From Pseudoxanthomonas taiwanensis (GTDB lineage: Bacteria > Pseudomonadota > Gammaproteobacteria > Xanthomonadales > Xanthomonadaceae), in the NCBI RefSeq assembly GCF_010093135.1, contig NZ_PDWK01000019.1, forward strand, positions 1 through 47,533: DNA of 47,533 nucleotides. The letters run 5' to 3'. The notes beneath the pieces are model-generated. The model saw only the letters and a program-made list of their open reading frames with translations. It was not told the DNA's origin and searched no databases. The stretch's first letter is position 1. Each line of letters starts with the position of its first letter. Below, piece by piece: positions 46,151 through 47,533 of the stretch. The position numbers and the translations under genes were made by a program.

Positions 46151-47053
46151 TCACGCCGCCATGCGCTGCATCGTGGCGTGGTGATCCCGGCGCACCTGTG
46201 CCGGGCTGCGGTGGCCGTGCCGGCCCACCATCCAGTGCTCGTTGTACACCTTCTGCCACGCCAGCAGCGCCTGGCGCAGCTCCTCCACGGTCTCGAACGT
46301 CCGCACCCACAGCAACTGCTCCTTCAGCGTGCGGATCATCCGCTCGGCGCACCCGTTGCCCTCCGGGGCGCGGACAAACGACGGGCTCGACGCAATCCCC
46401 AGGAACGCGAGCTCCTGCTGGAAATCGTCGGCCATGTACTGCGTCCCGTGGTCATGGCGCAACCGCAGCCCGCTGGCGACCTTCGCGCCGATCCGCCCGA
46501 AGCGCTCCCGCACCCCCTGCCGGATCGGCTCCAGCGCCTCCCAGCGCGTCGCACGGGCCGCCGCATGCACGCCCACCAGCTCGGCCGTGCAATGGTCGAC
46601 CGCGATGAACACCGCCGCCGTACCCTCCCGCAGCGTGACCGTCGTCGAGAAGTCCGTCCCCCACATCAGGTCCGGCGCCTCGGTGAGAATCGTCCCCTCG
46701 TGCGCCCGCGGTCCCCGCGGGCCGCCGCCGCGTTGCGGCGCCAGCAGGCCGTGCGCGCCCATCAGCCGCAGCACCCGCGCCTTGCCGCTACGGATGCCCT
46801 CGGCCCGCAGCTTCGCCCACACCTTGCGGTAGCCCTCGCCGGTGAACGGGCTCACCGCCAGCACGGCCCGGATCGCCGCCACCAGCGCCTCGTCACTGAG
46901 CGCCGTCTTCGGGCCGCGCTTGGCCGGCGGGGCACGGTCCGGCCGCGTGGCCGCAGCCTGGGCATACCACGTCGAGCGGGCAAGCTCCCACGCCGAGCAC
47001 ACGCGCCTGACCCCGTACACCCGGCCCGTCCCCTCCGACGTCGCCGCGCTCAT
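46151..47053 (-). CDS. IS3-family transposase OrfB
   Basis: A 300-aa DDE recombinase. It has the HTH_21-like region (about 50-100), then the rve integrase core with Asp134 (WGTDFSTT), Asp201 (RHDHGTQY) and Glu237 (GCAERMIRTLKEQ), with exactly 35 residues between the last two, as expected. The ATG at 47053 overlaps the OrfA stop (ATGA), which would allow coupled translation rather than only the -1 frameshift common in this family. It looks intact. Confidence 0.92.
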   Translation of the reverse strand: MSAATSEGTGRVYGVRRVCSAWELARSTWYAQAAATRPDRAPPAKRGPKTALSDEALVAAIRAVLAVSPFTGEGYRKVWAKLRAEGIRSGKARVLRLMGAHGLLAPQRGGGPRGPRAHEGTILTEAPDLMWGTDFSTTVTLREGTAAVFIAVDHCTAELVGVHAAARATRWEALEPIRQGVRERFGRIGAKVASGLRLRHDHGTQYMADDFQQELAFLGIASSPSFVRAPEGNGCAERMIRTLKEQLLWVRTFETVEELRQALLAWQKVYNEHWMVGRHGHRSPAQVRRDHHATMQRMAA

Positions 47054-47385
47054 TTCGGCAACCTCGTCTCGCCCAAAGGGAGGCCGGCTTTCAACCTCCG
47101 GATCGCGTCGCGCTGCAGTTCGCAGCGCATCGTCATCTCGCCCAGCACCGCCTTGAGCCGTTCGATTTCCTCGTCCCGCGCGTCGGTCTCGCGTGCCTTC
47201 AGGCCCGCCATGCCCGATGCGAGAAACGCCTCGCGCCACTCGGTCAGCTTCGCCGCCGTGACCTTCGACTCCCGCGACACCGTGTCCAAGTCCTCGCCGC
47301 GCAGCAGCCTCAGCACCGCATCACGCTTGGACTTCGCCGACCAGCGGCCGCGCTCCTTCACCAACTCGACCTTCTTGTGCTTCAT
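47050..47385 (-). CDS. IS3-family transposase OrfA
   Basis: A 111-aa DNA-binding protein starting MKHKKVELVKERGRWSAKSK. The helix-turn-helix region LDTVSRESKVTAAKLTEWRE is followed by a leucine-zipper-like helix (EEIERLKAVLGEM, LQRDAIRRLKAGL). It recognises the IS ends. A GAGGAGAG ribosome site precedes the ATG at 47385; the frame extends further upstream without one. Confidence 0.88.
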   Translation of the reverse strand: MKHKKVELVKERGRWSAKSKRDAVLRLLRGEDLDTVSRESKVTAAKLTEWREAFLASGMAGLKARETDARDEEIERLKAVLGEMTMRCELQRDAIRRLKAGLPLGETRLPK

Positions 47386-47533
47386 CTCGGACTCTCCTCT
47401 TGGGGTTAGCAGCCTGTTGAAATTCGACCCGGCGAAGCCCCCGACTCGGTCGGCAGCGCGGATTTCTCGCTGCTCAAGCGCTCCGCAAGCGCGTCCCGCG
47501 CTCTGAAACAAGCCCGCTTTCGGACTTCCAGGC

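Larger units (their letters stand above)
46110..47533 (-). mobile_element. IS3-family insertion sequence, right end beyond the window
   Basis: Two overlapping transposase frames on the minus strand, with a left end beginning TGAACCGCTCCCGATTTCC (46110 on), which resembles ends of one IS3 subgroup. The last bases of the window read inward as CCTGGAAGTCC, similar to the inner part of that end (CCTGGACAC). The outer right end therefore probably lies about 15-20 bases outside. A 3-bp target duplication would be CTC at 46107-46109 on this side. About 150 bases (47,386-47,533) upstream of OrfA hold no further gene. Confidence 0.75.

Noticed and set aside
39171-47533. Prophage
   Set aside because: No integrase, capsid, tail or lysis genes; the region is explained by Wadjet plus an IS.

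Overview
The window is chromosomal DNA of a very GC-rich gammaproteobacterium, most likely of the Xanthomonadaceae/Lysobacteraceae (Lysobacter, Luteimonas, Pseudoxanthomonas or a relative). The main evidence is the conserved order hrcA-grpE-dnaK-dnaJ / recN / fur / bamE(omlA) / rnfH-ratA / smpB, the omlA-fur divergent pair, and a dispersed intergenic repeat built on 'TGTAGGAGCCGCGTCAGCGGCGACC'. I cannot name the species.

Positions 1-24,400 are dominated by branched-chain amino-acid breakdown. They hold the fused B12 mutase icmF (minus strand), a TetR regulator with an alpha/beta hydrolase (minus), leucine dehydrogenase, and then all five leucine/isovalerate genes on the plus strand: isovaleryl-CoA dehydrogenase (liuA), methylcrotonyl-CoA carboxylase beta (liuB), methylglutaconyl-CoA hydratase (liuC), carboxylase alpha (liuD) and HMG-CoA lyase (liuE). 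A thiolase that could close the route to acetyl-CoA lies among them. The liu genes form no single operon. Other genes are interspersed: a subtilisin-type autotransporter, two tandem alanine-rich lipoproteins, an SDR oxidoreductase, a GH8 oligoxylanase-like lipoprotein, and a feoAB ferrous-iron operon with a Fur-box-like promoter.

Positions 24,400-29,300 carry a MOSC protein, a PLP aminotransferase, a 63-aa orphan, a prephenate-dehydrogenase-like protein with an ACT domain, and a pyridoxal kinase. GC-rich repeat blocks occur near 3.9-4.4, 7.35-7.74, 24.4-24.6 and 28.9-29.3 kb, two of them with tandem units of 168 and 174 bp. Positions 29,300-39,081 are the conserved core: heat-shock operon, recN, fur, bamE, rnfH-ratA, smpB and a glutathione S-transferase.

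From about 39.17 kb to the end the DNA is visibly less GC-biased and looks acquired. It holds a complete type I Wadjet (JetABCD) plasmid-defence operon, read on the minus strand and closed by a strong terminator. An IS3-family element sits only about 30 bp upstream of the jetA start codon and runs to the end of the window. Wadjet is a described system, so the novel angle here is the IS-capped promoter and the unresolved island boundary. No rRNA, tRNA or CRISPR array was found.
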